Assembly (NCBI GenBank): GCA_027946555.1
Contig: JAPEVC010000072.1
Location: 62,001-126,000 of the forward strand
Direction: 5' to 3'
Origin: Gnomoniopsis sp. IMI 355080
Lineage: Eukaryota > Ascomycota > Sordariomycetes > Diaporthales > Gnomoniaceae
DNA: 64,000 nucleotides
Positions within the stretch are counted from its first letter, which is position 1. Each line of letters opens with the position of its first letter. Below are positions 45,796 to 57,464 of the stretch, piece after piece. The position numbers and the translations under genes are program-made. The notes under the pieces were generated by a model, which was not told the origin of the DNA, did no database searches, and saw nothing but the letters and a program-made list of their open reading frames with translations.

Positions 45796-45815
45796 CGTCG
45801 TCGTCGTCGTCGTCG
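45796..45815. repeat. (CGT)n microsatellite
   Basis: Six to seven CGT units, followed by degenerate CGACGTCGCCGTC. Confidence 0.85.
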
Positions 45816-47238
45816 ACGTCGCCGTCTCCGTTTTGCTGGTAAGGCAACAAGGTTGAACCAAGGTAGAGTGAAGTGGAAAGGTGGTGGTTCGGTGTTTTGA
45901 GCGAGCGTCGCAATGGTTGAACTTGTTGCACAGGTGAGATCAATGGTGAAGATCCGCACAAGGATGTCCAGCTAAAAGGCCTGACGTATGCGGCAAGCTA
46001 CCCTACTGCTTTTGTGGCCCCATCTACAGCGTCAGACCTGTTTGCGCTGTTGCAGGCCCAGAAGTGGATGGGAGAGCTGAAAGCTTGCGGTGGCTGGTAG
46101 CCAGAGGTGGTCTTGGTGTCAAGTCGTTGTTGGTGGGTGCTAATGCTGAGATTGGGCGTGGATGCTCGTCGTTTGGATGCTAGTTACTGCTGAGCGCCCA
46201 TGCAGCCCCAGACGGCTGTGCCAAACCAACTGCCCCCGTCGCCGGCACAAATGGAACAAGATAGAGCAAGGGTAGAGCTGAGTGGTACGCAATGGTCAAT
46301 AGTAATCCGCATCTGGGGGCGGACGTGCCGGCTGGCCCGAAAGACGGAAAGATCAGTGATCGTCTTCTGGGACAGTTTCAATCTTTTCAGACCTTCCGGC
46401 TCGGCAAGCGTTTAAACCTAGAATTGGTTATGCCTAAAACCTTTTTCCCCGGTACAAACACTGCGAAGAAAAGAGGTTGCTCAAGTCCCATGTGCGAATG
46501 AGAATTCGCATCTTCTAGCAGGCAGGTGCAAGCTGTTCGGAGCCGAGTCAAGCAGTCGCTTTAAGCGCCAAGACTAAAATGGCAAGCCTGTGAAATCTTG
46601 ACTAAGTCAAAAAGTACGGATATTCCGCAGAAGAGGAAAAAACTCAAAAGAAAGACCTAGCCCACAAGGACAATGAGGAGTGGGCTGAGCAATGGGACTA
46701 TAAAAGCCCGCCTTCTTGTCACCAAACAAAAATGGCATCCTTGTAGCCAACGAACGAGGTCGTGCAGGTCATTCATTACCTGGAAGCCATGAGTGGCGTG
46801 CCCGTAACTCCATATATTCCCGACTTCTATATGCCTCGAGCTTGGCATGAAAAGTTTACAGTTTGCTATTAGATACAATGTAATTCTTGGCTGTCCTGGC
46901 TCGGCGGCCTGGTCTTGATGTCTCACTCTCTCAGATCACGTTGGAGACAGTACTACACCTAAGTACCGCTCGGTTAGATATGTACATCCCCTACATATAT
47001 CACCGACGGAAAAGTTACGCCTTGGCACCATGCACAATATGGTTAACATGTTAATTGATTCGGGATAAATGTGCCTGCCTGTGTGCCCAGCACATTCATG
47101 TTACATGGTAGCTCGTTCTCCGGCAATACGGCCGATGACTTCACCACTTGTAAGCCGCTCAGCTTGGAAGCTTGGTGCCAACGCTTGCTGTATTGCCCGG
47201 ATGTGGCGGCGACGTGATGGAATGGGCTGGGGACACTC

Positions 47239-47254
47239 GTGTGTGTGTGTGTGT
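47239..47254. repeat. (GT)n microsatellite
   Basis: Eight GT units in gene-free DNA. Confidence 0.85.
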
Positions 47255-50200
47255 CTCGGCCTGTCAAAGACCATCTGATCGCCTTAGTGGCACGTTGTTG
47301 CGAGAAGCGCCGACCCGACTGCCCCTACCTGCACCTCGGGACTACCCAGCGTCTCTCAGTGGCGGAAGGGGGTTGGCTAACCGCAGCGGCCTGGCCTGCC
47401 TGGCTGGCCTGCGATGGTGTTGCGTAGGTACATACCAACGGAATATATGTGAGTACCTGCAGGTACGGTACAGACGACAACCTGCATGGGCCCAATAGTA
47501 CTTGTACCATGTAACATTGCGAGTGCGGCGTACTCCGTATCCACTTTACGGATCTAGGACCCTGGATTTCATGACAGACAGAAAGGTATGGAAAGCTCCA
47601 CGGAGATAGGGCAGCTGGAACTTCTCACTTTGCGGTCTATAATGGACTGCTTCTCCTCCAACTGAACGGCTTCAAAATCCAGATGCGAGGTGCATGTGAG
47701 GGCTGACACCAGCGTGAACGCGCGCGCCGCGTGCCTCAACCTATTTACGGTATGGCGCCCGGGCTGCCTGCTTGCATGGCTTGGCCATGAACTTACCCGT
47801 TTCGTACAGAGAAATCCGTATTTGAAAGCTGAGCAGGATTTGGCTGCGTCATGCCTCTGACCACCACCGGCCTCTCCCATTGTCTTGTCTTGCAAAAGCT
47901 GGCCGGGATACGTCGTCGTTTTCGGTATGAATCTTGGCGTATTTGGTCAACCCTACACCGAATGCCTCCGGACCCGCCGGACCCGTCCGACTGACCTCCA
48001 CGCTCAGCAAATACTCGGATCTGTCACAGGACTGACTGCCTCGTGGATCTTGTGGGAATCTTTCAATGCGCTCACACTGCTCTCCTTCTGCCCAACCTGG
48101 TTACAAGTCGTATCCGATGTCACAATGGTAAGCTCAAGTCACATTGGCACTGAATGAATGGTCTTTGTTCCTCATGGTGCAAGGCAGCAGGGCGGGCGCT
48201 CCCTGAGATGCCTCCCTGTCAAGATCCACTAAAAGCCCCCGGAAAATGCTGCATGTCAGACAGGGATATGCGATTGGTTGACACTGAAAGAAGTCTGTTC
48301 GCTAGCGGATTGACGGGTCTGCAACGTTCTGTCGTCTGTGTCATTGTTCATCTCACCGTCCGAATGCCGACGGCGCCCTGGGTGAACTATGGGAAAATGC
48401 TTTTTTCTCCGAGCGGTGGATCTTCCAGTTCACGCACACATCTGAAACGCTTTCTGACAACGGTTTTCAGAGTCTGGCAGCGAGTCCCGGATCAATGTCC
48501 TTTACGTCCCGGACCGAGTAGAGAAGACCACAGCCTGTGACATCCGCCTTCACTTACTATGTATTGCGGCCTCATTCTTTAGGCAAGACACATCGTCGAC
48601 GAAGATCCCAGCTTGGGGGACCTATAGTGACCTCAATTATAAAATTCTGCATTGACGGCCTCCTGGTCTTTCCGGCCCCGTGACAGGACGAGATGCCTTT
48701 TACCCGGAAAAACGTGGCTATGTACTGAAAGTATACGGAATACACCTCAGCACCAAATGCGGTCCAACGTGGATCCGGTAAGTCCAGGTGCGTGGGCCAG
48801 CAAAAGTCAGCACCTCGCAAATTGTAATCTGGGCATCCTTTCTACTTTGCGGGCCGCCCAGACTCCCAGGGTGCTTCGACCGAAACCGTCTTGAATGGAT
48901 TGATTCCTGCTTCAGTAGAGACGAGATTGACCTGAGATGAACTGAGACAGAGTTTGGCCTGGCCTTCCATGTCTCGCACAGTGACGCGTGGCCCGTATCT
49001 CGCGCGGGAATGGGCACCAGTGAATACCTGCAAACCTGTCATACTCGTTCAGCAAAGGGCAGCCGACGTCTTACAATGCTTCAATGACACCCGGCCCCGG
49101 AGACTTACTCGGTTCCCGGCAGGGGACGCCCGAGCTGCCGGGTCGACTGACTCTGCGGTGTGGAATCAAGCTTTGTTCCGACAGTTCAGACGGTCTGTGA
49201 GGCTGCGCTTTTGACCTGTAAGACAAGTGTGGGCGACAGAACTTTTTTAGAACAAGTGCGTATTCACTACATTGATCCGGCATCGTACAATCTCAGACAA
49301 AATAAGCACCAGCCTTTGTGTGCGCACGGGAAATTGCGTCACTGTGCTTTCGTGACGATCGTATTGCCGGGGATTTAGATGGGATGCGCTTACACAACGC
49401 GTCGCGTGTAGGTAGGTGGTGCGTGTGTTTCGTTTCATCCCCTAGGCTGTAGCTGTCTGGCAGTGGCAACGACATGGGCTCTCTTTGGAGGCCAGTGAAC
49501 CAATCCCTGGCATACCGTAGAAAATGTCCGGCCAAATAGTGCCCAAAGGAACTTTGTGCAAATAGACGGCTGTCTATGTTTCTTGACATGACACGTTGAG
49601 CAGAGCAAACGACTGGCTGTACTGCTACCATTTGGGGAGATACATCCTGGACCTTTTTTACTATTATACTATGTACATGCACAGTACACCATACTGACCC
49701 ACTTATAGTACTGGCATGCCAATTTTCAACAAAGAAAAAAATCTTCCGCATCTCTCCTGAAGTCGTTGTTGCTTCAGCCTCAGCTTCAGCCTTATGCCAT
49801 CCCAACATTCGATATCCCTGTCCTGTGAGCTGATCCTCGTTAGACGCCCGATGCTCAGGGCTGGCGGCTCGAGGATTGATTCGCTATGGATTGCGCTCAA
49901 CTTGCAAGAAGCAGGCCAGAAGATTTTGATTTGGAGATTTTTTTTTTCTTCCTCTTTTCTTATCTTGGATTCTTCCCGCTCCTTTCCAACCCGTGATCCC
50001 GAGTACGAGGCACGGTAAACTGGCAACGAAAGTGCAGACGTACCTGCGTAGGCACCTAGCCAATCTGCCAGTCTGCCAGTACACTAGATCAAAAAGATGG
50101 ATTGGAAAATACTTAAGCACAGGCAACTATCATTAAAATTAGGCAGTCCATGGGCGCGTAACTCAAGCTAGTGCGTGAAACCTCGGTCAGCAGGCAGCAG

Positions 50201-50709
50201 ATCCTGTCTGGAGCATTGTCGTGTGCGCATCTCTCTTGAAGGCGAGGCTGTTGAGAAACGGTGAGTTGTCCGAGTATAGGTCCGCAACGGATGTGGATCA
50301 CATATCATGCAATCACTTCCGACAATCGGCGACAGGGCAAGGCAATATGTGCAAGAAAAACGGCCAAAAAGTGGAGTCTCGATATCTACAACGTACTGTG
50401 TACGTTGTGTGCATCTTGCTTACTTTAGCTGCTCGGTTTGGCTTTCTCTTTTGGTGGTTAACTTCTCGGTAGTGTTCTTCTAGAAAATCCAATGAAACCT
50501 TGGTGATCGGCGCAGACCCTGTCTAGATTGCGTACAAGCATTCTGAGATCCCCGACAATCTTTATCGGCCTTCCGTATCGCATCCCTAGCAGCCACTTTC
50601 GTTCAACAAAGCCGGTCATCAGAACAAGTCCAACAACACAGGAGAGTATACGAGCACGTTTTCTGCACCACAAAGTACTACCGTCCCCAACGTGCGCCTC
50701 ATCGCTGGA

Positions 50710-52150
50710 ATGCGGAGGTTACCTCTCCCAACCCAGGCCTCCATCCCCTACCAGTTCCGGCAGACACTGCTCTGCTATAGTCCGCCTTTCTCGACGCAGG
50801 CATGGCTCCTCGCACCCCGTCATGACCGGGTGAGGGCCCTCGCAACCTCCGCCAATGTCGCTCAAAGCACAGATCCCCTAGTATCTGAAGCACGAACCGA
50901 CAGCAGCGGAGCCGACAGCTCACTAATAGACAACGGCCAAAACCACGACCGGAAACCTAGTCAACAAGCCAAAGACCGCACAATTCCCGCCCTGTCCAAG
51001 CTCCCCTATAAGTTTGAGACGGGCATTTCACTCTTCGCCAAGCGCCAGCCGCGACCCTTCCCTCCGCCCTTCCTCTCGCCCCCCTCGGGCTCCTTCAGCG
51101 ATCCACTAAGCACACACCACCGCAGTCGCGACAGGCGCCCCAAGGTTAACGGGGAGTTGATCAAGGGATGGACGAACGGAGACGATGCTGCTTTTGCCAG
51201 CGAATACTTTATTGGGGCGAATGATGGAGTGGGTGCCTGGAGTGCTAGGCCCAGGGGCCATGCTGGGTACGTTCGGGATAGATTCTGTTACTTTGCAAGC
51301 TGGAAGCTAGGTTGAGGGCTTACGATGTATTCTTGCTATAGCCTATGGGCACGCCTCATCCTACACTTTTGGGCTACCGCTATGAGCGAAGACGCCGGGC
51401 GAATACGCGCCGCAGACGAGCAGTACCGACCCGACCCGATTGCCTACCTCCAACGCGCGTACGAGCAGACACAGGAAGCTACGGGAGCACCTGACTGGCA
51501 GGGAACGACCACTGCGACCGGCGCACAGCTGTTCTACGAAGCACCTACAAGTAATGGGGCTGAAACCGAGAAAGACGGGATGTCGCCGATATTATACATC
51601 ACGAACCTGGGCGACTCGCAGGTGATGGTGATACGGCCGAGCTCGAATGAGCTAGTATTCAAGACTACGGAGCAGTGGCACTGGTTTGACTGCCCACGGC
51701 AGCTGGGTACTAATAGCCCAGATACGCCGACGAATAATGCAGTGCTAGACAAGGTGCCGATTAAGGAAGGGGACGTGGTACTGGCCATGTCGGACGGGGT
51801 GATCGACAATTTGTGGTCACATGAGATTGTGGAGAACGTGAGCAACAGCCTCAAGAAATGGGAGTCTGGAAAGGTCACGACTATAGCTAGGTGGCCTGAC
51901 GATACCGAGGATAGCGGACCCATGGCGTTCGTGGCGCAGGAGCTGATGCTCGCTGCGAAGGTGATCGCTATGGACCCATTCGCGGAGAGCCCGTTTATGG
52001 AGCATGCGATTGAGGAGGGCTTACCAAGTGAAGGGGGTAGGTTCGATTTCTCCCAGTGGATACGAGGCGCAGCAACTGACATGAACTTCTTTAGGCAAGC
52101 TAGATGATATCAGTGTGGTAGCAGCGCGTTGCATGCGAAATAATGACTGA
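50710..52150 (+). CDS. PP2C-family protein phosphatase (PTC7/azr1 type), mitochondrial
   Basis: Metal-dependent Ser/Thr phosphatase of the PTC7/azr1 group. Three exons: 50710-51266, 51342-52036, 52095-52150 (introns 75 and 58 nt), giving 435 aa. The ATG at 50710 (MRRLPLPTQAS) starts a basic, Ser/Thr-rich presequence suggesting mitochondria. Metal-binding acidic motifs are NGDDAAFASE and FIGANDGVGAW (the first exon junction follows in RPRGHAG/LWARL). YITNLGDSQVMVI and LAMSDGVIDNLW are PP2C motifs, and the last exon gives KLDDISVVAARC, the conserved final Asp motif. The family usually has ADGVGGW; here it is NDGVGAW. Retaining intron 2 keeps the frame open and gives a different tail. PTC7 relatives act in coenzyme Q control in yeast (family knowledge). 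Confidence 0.92.
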
Positions 52151-52680
52151 TGATCATGATGTCGGCATGGTTAGGAGAATCTGGGGCGGCGGAGTGCGCT
52201 TGGGCCAGGTCGGACGAATACGAAGTCCACAATATCATTCACTTCAATCGTAGACATCATCGTTGATCAGCAAATCTGTCCAATTGCTTTGCTGGGAACG
52301 GGCCAGGGAAAGGCTTCGTCCATGAGTCTAGCATCGTGGGGTCTCCAAAGTCGGTAGCATTCTAAATTGAGGCATGCAGCCAGGACCGCCAGGGTCCTCT
52401 AAAGCCCCTGCACCCTGACAGCCTGACCCTGCAATTCGATGCTTGATCGCTGCACCTGCGGGGCTTCCCGCTGATAATCGATAATCGATAACACCAAAAA
52501 AGTTGGGCGGCTCATCAAAGGCAATGCGAATCCTGACTTGCAACCGTCCTCACAAACGCACCACACACAGACACCCATTCTCCCCCTTCGTAGCACGACT
52601 GAGACGTATCCAAGAGAGACACCCATACCGATACATTTTCTCACCTTCCTCAGCCCTCGTCAAGAGGCACTACCACAGCC
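52151..52680. other. Intergenic, PP2C 3' flank / UTP23 promoter
   Basis: CA/CT-rich leader before UTP23 (52540-52680). An overlapping frame from 52503 is out of frame with UTP23 and has no support. Confidence 0.6.
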
Positions 52681-53625
52681 ATGCGCGGCAAACGCTCCAA
52701 AGCCTACCGCAAGCTCCTGAAGCAATACGCCCTGGCCTTCAATTTTCGCGAACCATGGCAAGTCCTCGTCGACGCCGACCTCATCAAAGACGCGCACCGC
52801 TTCGCCATAGACCTACCCCAGTACCTATCGAATACATTGCATGGAGAGGTCAAGATTCTTGTCACACAGTGCAGTATGCGCCACCTGTACGCGCAAAACA
52901 AAGACGGCTCGTTGGAAAAGATCATCGACAAAGCCAAGGGCTTCGAGCGGCGGCGTTGCGGTCATCACCCGGAGCAGTATCCAGAGCCGCTGAGCACAGC
53001 CGAGTGCCTTGCGAGTGTGGTTGGACCGACGAACAAGCATCGCTATGTCGTCGCCAGCCAGGAACAGGAGGTGAGGGCTCAGTTTCGACGGATTGCAGGT
53101 GTGCCATTGGTGTATATCTCGAGAAGCGTCATGATTGTAAGTCGTACACCCTCTCTTACTCCTCCTTATTCTGGGAGACTCGATTTTGCGCGATTGCTAA
53201 CGGCAAATTGGGATCAGCTCGAGCCCATGGCACATGCCACCGCGAAGGTAGTCCAGAAGGGCGAGCGCTCCAAGTTCCGTGCAGAGCTGAAGGATCCTGC
53301 TACAAAGGCTGGCGAGAAGCGCAAACGCGACGACGATGACAGCGAGGGCAGTGATGAGGAGGAGGGCGTGGAGAAGAAGCCAGAGCCAGAGAAGAAGAAG
53401 AAAAAGAAGAGGAAGGGCGAGAAGGGCCCCAACCCATTGGCAGTTAAAAAGCCCAAAAAGCAGCCACAGGAACAAAAGCCTGCGCGACCAAAAGAGGAGG
53501 CAACGGTGGAGCAGCCTTCGGAAGAACAACCGGCGAAAAAGAAAAGGAAACGGAAGTCAAAGAAGACAGACGAGGGTGAAAAGGCTGAAACTCAGCAGGC
53601 AATGGATGTTGATGCTGATGAATAG
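52681..53625 (+). CDS. UTP23: rRNA-processing protein UTP23
   Basis: Nucleolar SSU-processome factor needed for early 18S rRNA processing and snR30 release (family knowledge). Exons 52681-53136 and 53218-53625 give 287 aa. It starts MRGKRSKAYRKLLKQY, as the family does. A PIN-like fold follows (PWQVLVDADLIKDA, KILVTQCSMRHLY), then a zinc-finger-type C/H arrangement (RRCGHHPEQYPEPLSTAEC), then NKHRYVVASQEQEVR and IAGVPLVYISRSVMI. After the intron comes a basic, low-complexity nuclear tail (EKKKKKKRKGEKG, AKKKRKRKSKK). The 81-nt intron (53137-53217) is stop-free in frame. It is removed in this model because VMI/LEPMAHAT matches the family and the GTAAGT donor and CAG acceptor are strong. Confidence 0.95.
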   Translation: MRGKRSKAYRKLLKQYALAFNFREPWQVLVDADLIKDAHRFAIDLPQYLSNTLHGEVKILVTQCSMRHLYAQNKDGSLEKIIDKAKGFERRRCGHHPEQYPEPLSTAECLASVVGPTNKHRYVVASQEQEVRAQFRRIAGVPLVYISRSVMIVSRTPSLTPPYSGRLDFARLLTANWDQLEPMAHATAKVVQKGERSKFRAELKDPATKAGEKRKRDDDDSEGSDEEEGVEKKPEPEKKKKKKRKGEKGPNPLAVKKPKKQPQEQKPARPKEEATVEQPSEEQPAKKKRKRKSKKTDEGEKAETQQAMDVDADE

Positions 53626-54605
53626 AACAGCTTCCGTGAGGACTGTTGAAACGAGAAAGTAGTAGCACTCGGATCAATGATACCACTATGTTTATTGGCA
53701 CTGCAAGATGTATTTCCATATATTGGTTGTGTACCCCAAGCACAAGCAACCTCGGGGAGCAACCTCGAAGTACCTGCTGGCAGCTTGGCAAAGGGAAAAG
53801 ATCACTCGTCGTTTGTCTTCGCTCATCTTCGCTCGTCGTTATCTGGAACATTGACATTTGTTTGATTAGTTGACTAACAGGACATACGACGATTATCCCC
53901 AGCTGTGCCAAATGGCAAACAGCCATATTCAGACAAATCAACTCTCAGAGACCACATTGAAAACCAGAAAAAATGGAAGAAAAGCCATTTATGGCGAACT
54001 CATGAACTATCCTTTCTCACTACCCTGAACAGTCACCAGGACCGCTTGTCCAATCCCTTCCTTGCTCATAAGTCATCCATCATGTTCACCCTCTTGTGTT
54101 TGAGCCTTTGTTCGTTGTCATAGCAGAAAGCCAACGAAGCTTTGGCTGAAAGAAAAAGAAAAGAAAGATATTACCAGGGCATAATGATCCCGCCTTGCAA
54201 ACCACAATACTTTATCGTTGCAGTGGAAAAGCAAAAACGTCTAGTCGTTCCGTGAGAAATATTGTACAGTAAGAACATAGAAGAGTAAGAGTCGTTTTAT
54301 GACAGCGTCGCTTGTGTAACGCAATTAGTGTTCGCAATCGTATTATTTCAAAGCAGTAGAGTCGTGGCCATGTCGTAAATGACAAGCAGCGGAATCGTAA
54401 AGGTGCCGTGGCGCGTAGACAAGAAAACGGAAGTAGGGACTTGCGAGCAAGTCTCGGGGAAACAACCGACGTTTGGTCGGTCTTACAACTGTATCGAAAT
54501 GTTAGTTTAGTCGTCTCTCGGGCAAGAGAGTAAGGTCACCCACGCCACATAGGCACAAATGGAGCTCGTCAGCCCACTGGGATACCCAGAGGCTGCCCAG
54601 CAACT
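53626..54605. other. Intergenic between convergent genes
   Basis: 3' flanks of UTP23 and of the CxxC protein gene. No open frame above about 75 codons except an antisense overlap with the UTP23 tail. Confidence 0.6.
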
Positions 54606-57464
54606 TTAAGCTGCACAAATTGACTTCATGTCGTTGATCGAGTTGTCACCGATGACAGTATCGAGCTCAGAGGCCTCGTCATAGTCTGCTTCTTGATTAG
54701 CGCTCTCAAATCACGCACGTGGTAGTCATGGAGTAAGTATCATGTTATAACTTACCTTCGTGAATAGCCAGCTCCTCATCACTGTTTATCTCGCGGATGC
54801 TCAAAATCTTCACAGTATTTCCTTCATTGGGCACCTTACCACCGCCAGAGCGGTGAACGGTAGTGCGACCATCTTTGCGCCACTTGTAGGTCCCAGGGTA
54901 AGCTGCACTTCCATCGTCTTCACCATCATCGTACAGGTGATACGACTGCTGACGAGGGGTGCTCTGGTTGGTCTTCTTCTTGCTGCGCACAAACTTCTCG
55001 CCTTCAGGAGCGCTGCCATCACCACGGTTTGCGTTGGAGGAACTGGTCCCACCGAAACCGCTGAAGTCGAACGGGGTGTGACCGTTGGAGGACGGGAAGG
55101 TGGCGTTGTCGCCGTAGAAGCTGGAATATGTACCGCCATAATCTTCCTCTGCATAGGCACCGCCAAAGCATCCGGTATAGGTACCATAGTCGTTGTAGAT
55201 GGGACAGCCGGCAGGAGGGCAGTCGCCGCGTTGGACACTGGGGCCATAACGCTCGTGTGGGATGGAAGCGCGAGCCTCACCAGGGGCGTCATGCCCAGAA
55301 TGGTTGCGGCCCTGGGTCCAGTCGCTGAAGTGAGCGGCGGACTCGTATGGGTTAGACTCTGGCATGAAGCCTGTGCGGGTACCAAAGCTTGTGCCAAAGT
55401 CTGGATCAAAATTTTGAGGGGCCGTGGCATGCTGCTTAGGTGGGCTTAAGAAAGGACGAGAGAAGTTAGGGGAGACCTGCGTGTGTTGCTTGGGAGGGCT
55501 GAGGTAGGGGCGGGAGAAGTTGGAAATCTCCGGGGATTCAACCCAAGGTGTGACGGGACTCTCATAGCCATTCTGACCAGTGAAAATCTTGGAACAAGTG
55601 TTCACAGGCTCGAAGGACTCTTGAGGGCTTGGCGGAATCGAGTGGCTGGACTGCGTGGAATCACGCCGATACGAGGCCGCATCGGCATCGACCTCGTGAG
55701 CAGGTACGCCGAAGGTCTCGTGGACGGGCAAGTATCTGCCCTTGCCGCGGCTCTCAGGTCTTTGGAAAGAGGCCTGCTTTGAATTACCCTGTTTCAGGTC
55801 TCCCTTCGAGCCCTCGTCACCCTGAATAGGAGGACTGCCGTTGCTGACGTGGCGTGGATCAAGACGGGAGCGTCGAGAACCGGCAGACTTGTACGAAATG
55901 TCGGAAGGATAGCCACTGCAGTAGGCAGAGTCAGACGCGTTGCTATCAGCGGTCATGGGCTGGGTGGGCTGCTTGATCCAGTGGACCCTCTTCTTGGTGG
56001 CGCCGTCGGAGCCGCCCTGTTGCTTTGATGCGAGCATAACAACTGGGTTGCTGGTAGAACCTCCATCGACAATAGACTGGTCGCTAGTCTTCGTATCGTA
56101 GTCGCTGGATCCGTCGATGAACGACAAGGCCTCGCTAGTCACATTTGTGGTCTTGAGACCTGGCACGCACTGCTCAATCAAGTCAGACTCGACAGTAGGA
56201 GACTGGTAGGAACCGTCAGACAGACGGCAGCCTCCACCGTTGGTGCTGCGTGCTCGCTCTTCGACAAGGAGCTGAGCTTTGAGGACGTCGAGAGGCACAT
56301 CGCCCTCGGCTGAAGAGCCAGAAGTCGTCCTGACGGTAGATGAGCAGTTCTCCAGCATGAAGCTCTTGGAAACCTTGAGTTTCCTTGACTCGGGATTCTG
56401 GTTCTCTTTGCCCGGGGCGCTGGAAGACTGGCCATCTCCCTCTTCAATGATGTCGCTCAGATCGGCTTCCTGCATCTGGCGACAGAAGGCCTGAAGGAAT
56501 GGTGTTAACAGAACATTATCATTAAAAGCTTGAATGGATATCATACCTTTTCGCGAACGTCGGCGACGCTGCTAATCTCACTAGCCTCGCGCAGGTTATA
56601 GTCAAAGGCAGGCGACATCTTGCGGCAGGGTCTGCAGTAGTTGGGCGTGGACTTCTCATGATCATCGATGGGGTTGTCGATGTGATAGTCCTTGGATCGA
56701 ACTATACCACATCCCCAGCAATAGTGGCCCTGACCGTTGAAAATGAGCTCTCGGTCGTGTAGCTCACTTCGAACACGACACTTGCCACACCAATTGGGCT
56801 GCATCTTCTGGCCCTCCTGGAGAGGGTGGCGTTGTTGGATCGTGTCGGAGCGAAGCTTGCCGCACTTGTAACACACCCAACGCTGGGCTAGAGGGGCGAG
56901 GAATTTGGAGGCAGACACACGCTTCTTGCCGTGCTTGTCGCGTTTCTCGTGCTTGCTTCGGCTACGGCTCCGTTGAGAGCTCTTGTGTGAGTCGTCGGTA
57001 CGTCTACCAAGCCACGACTTGATATGCTTCAGCTGGCTGGTGATGTCGCTGGCGCTGATGCCTGCGGACTCGGAAGAGCTCGGGGATGACTGGCGAGTCT
57101 TGCTGGAGGGGTCCGAACCCGAAGACTTACTGACAACTGAGACGTAACGGACCTCTATTTCCTGGCTGGAAGAAGAAGAAGGTCGCAGGGAGCCTCGCTT
57201 ATCGATGCTCTTCGTCGCTCGCGCGACGTCCTTGTCGTCGTTATGGCGAAAGCGTCGCGAAGCCCTGCCCTTGATTAAGATCTCGTCAGACGATTCAGAA
57301 TCAGTACGATCGGCGCTTTGGTGCGTGATTCCTCTGCCGTATTGGTTGCAGCTGCGACGAGCCGTGTCGTTCGTCGCATGATTGTCGCGCGAGTGTCGAA
57401 GCTGTCTGCTGTGCTTGCGAGCGTTGCAGTCATTAATGGACGAGCGACGATTGTGGGAAGCCAT
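54606..57464 (-). CDS. Large CxxC-rich (zinc-ribbon-like) fungal protein, unknown function
   Basis: Three exons: 56547-57464, 54756-56490, 54606-54685 (introns 56 and 70 nt), giving 910 aa with phases closing. The N-terminal 190 residues are Ser/Arg-rich and disordered. About residues 195-295 hold four ordered CxxC pairs: WVCYKCGKLRS, NWCGKCRVRSE, HYCWGCGIVRS and NYCRPCRK. These most likely bind two zinc ions and resemble Stc1-type or other treble-clef arrays (not certain). The remaining 600 residues are disordered, Ser/Pro/Gly/Tyr-rich, with an internal duplication (NFSRPYLSPPKQH / NFSRPFLSPPKQH). The final short exon gives DYDEASELDTVIGDN. No DNA-binding domain is seen. A TACTAAC branch point and CAG upstream of the start (57545-57570) suggest an intron in the 5' leader. 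Confidence 0.78.

Larger units (their letters stand above)
44803..50709. other. 5.9-kb region without a supportable gene
   Basis: The first few hundred bases are the leader and promoter of the CAF120-like gene, CT/GA-rich on its strand. The rest has only short conflicting open frames (longest 171 codons) with no motif, signal peptide or splice-joined extension that I can defend. It includes a (CGT)n run, a (GT)n run and GTAGGTA-like motifs (47424, 49409, 50040-50060). A lncRNA or a fast-evolving small gene cannot be excluded. Confidence 0.5.

Noticed and set aside
45573..45959. Arg-rich 128-codon minus-strand frame
   Set aside because: Produced by the (CGT)n microsatellite; low complexity and no other support.
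53444..53941. 165-codon minus-strand frame
   Set aside because: Antisense of the Lys-rich UTP23 tail; such frames arise from AAG-rich coding.
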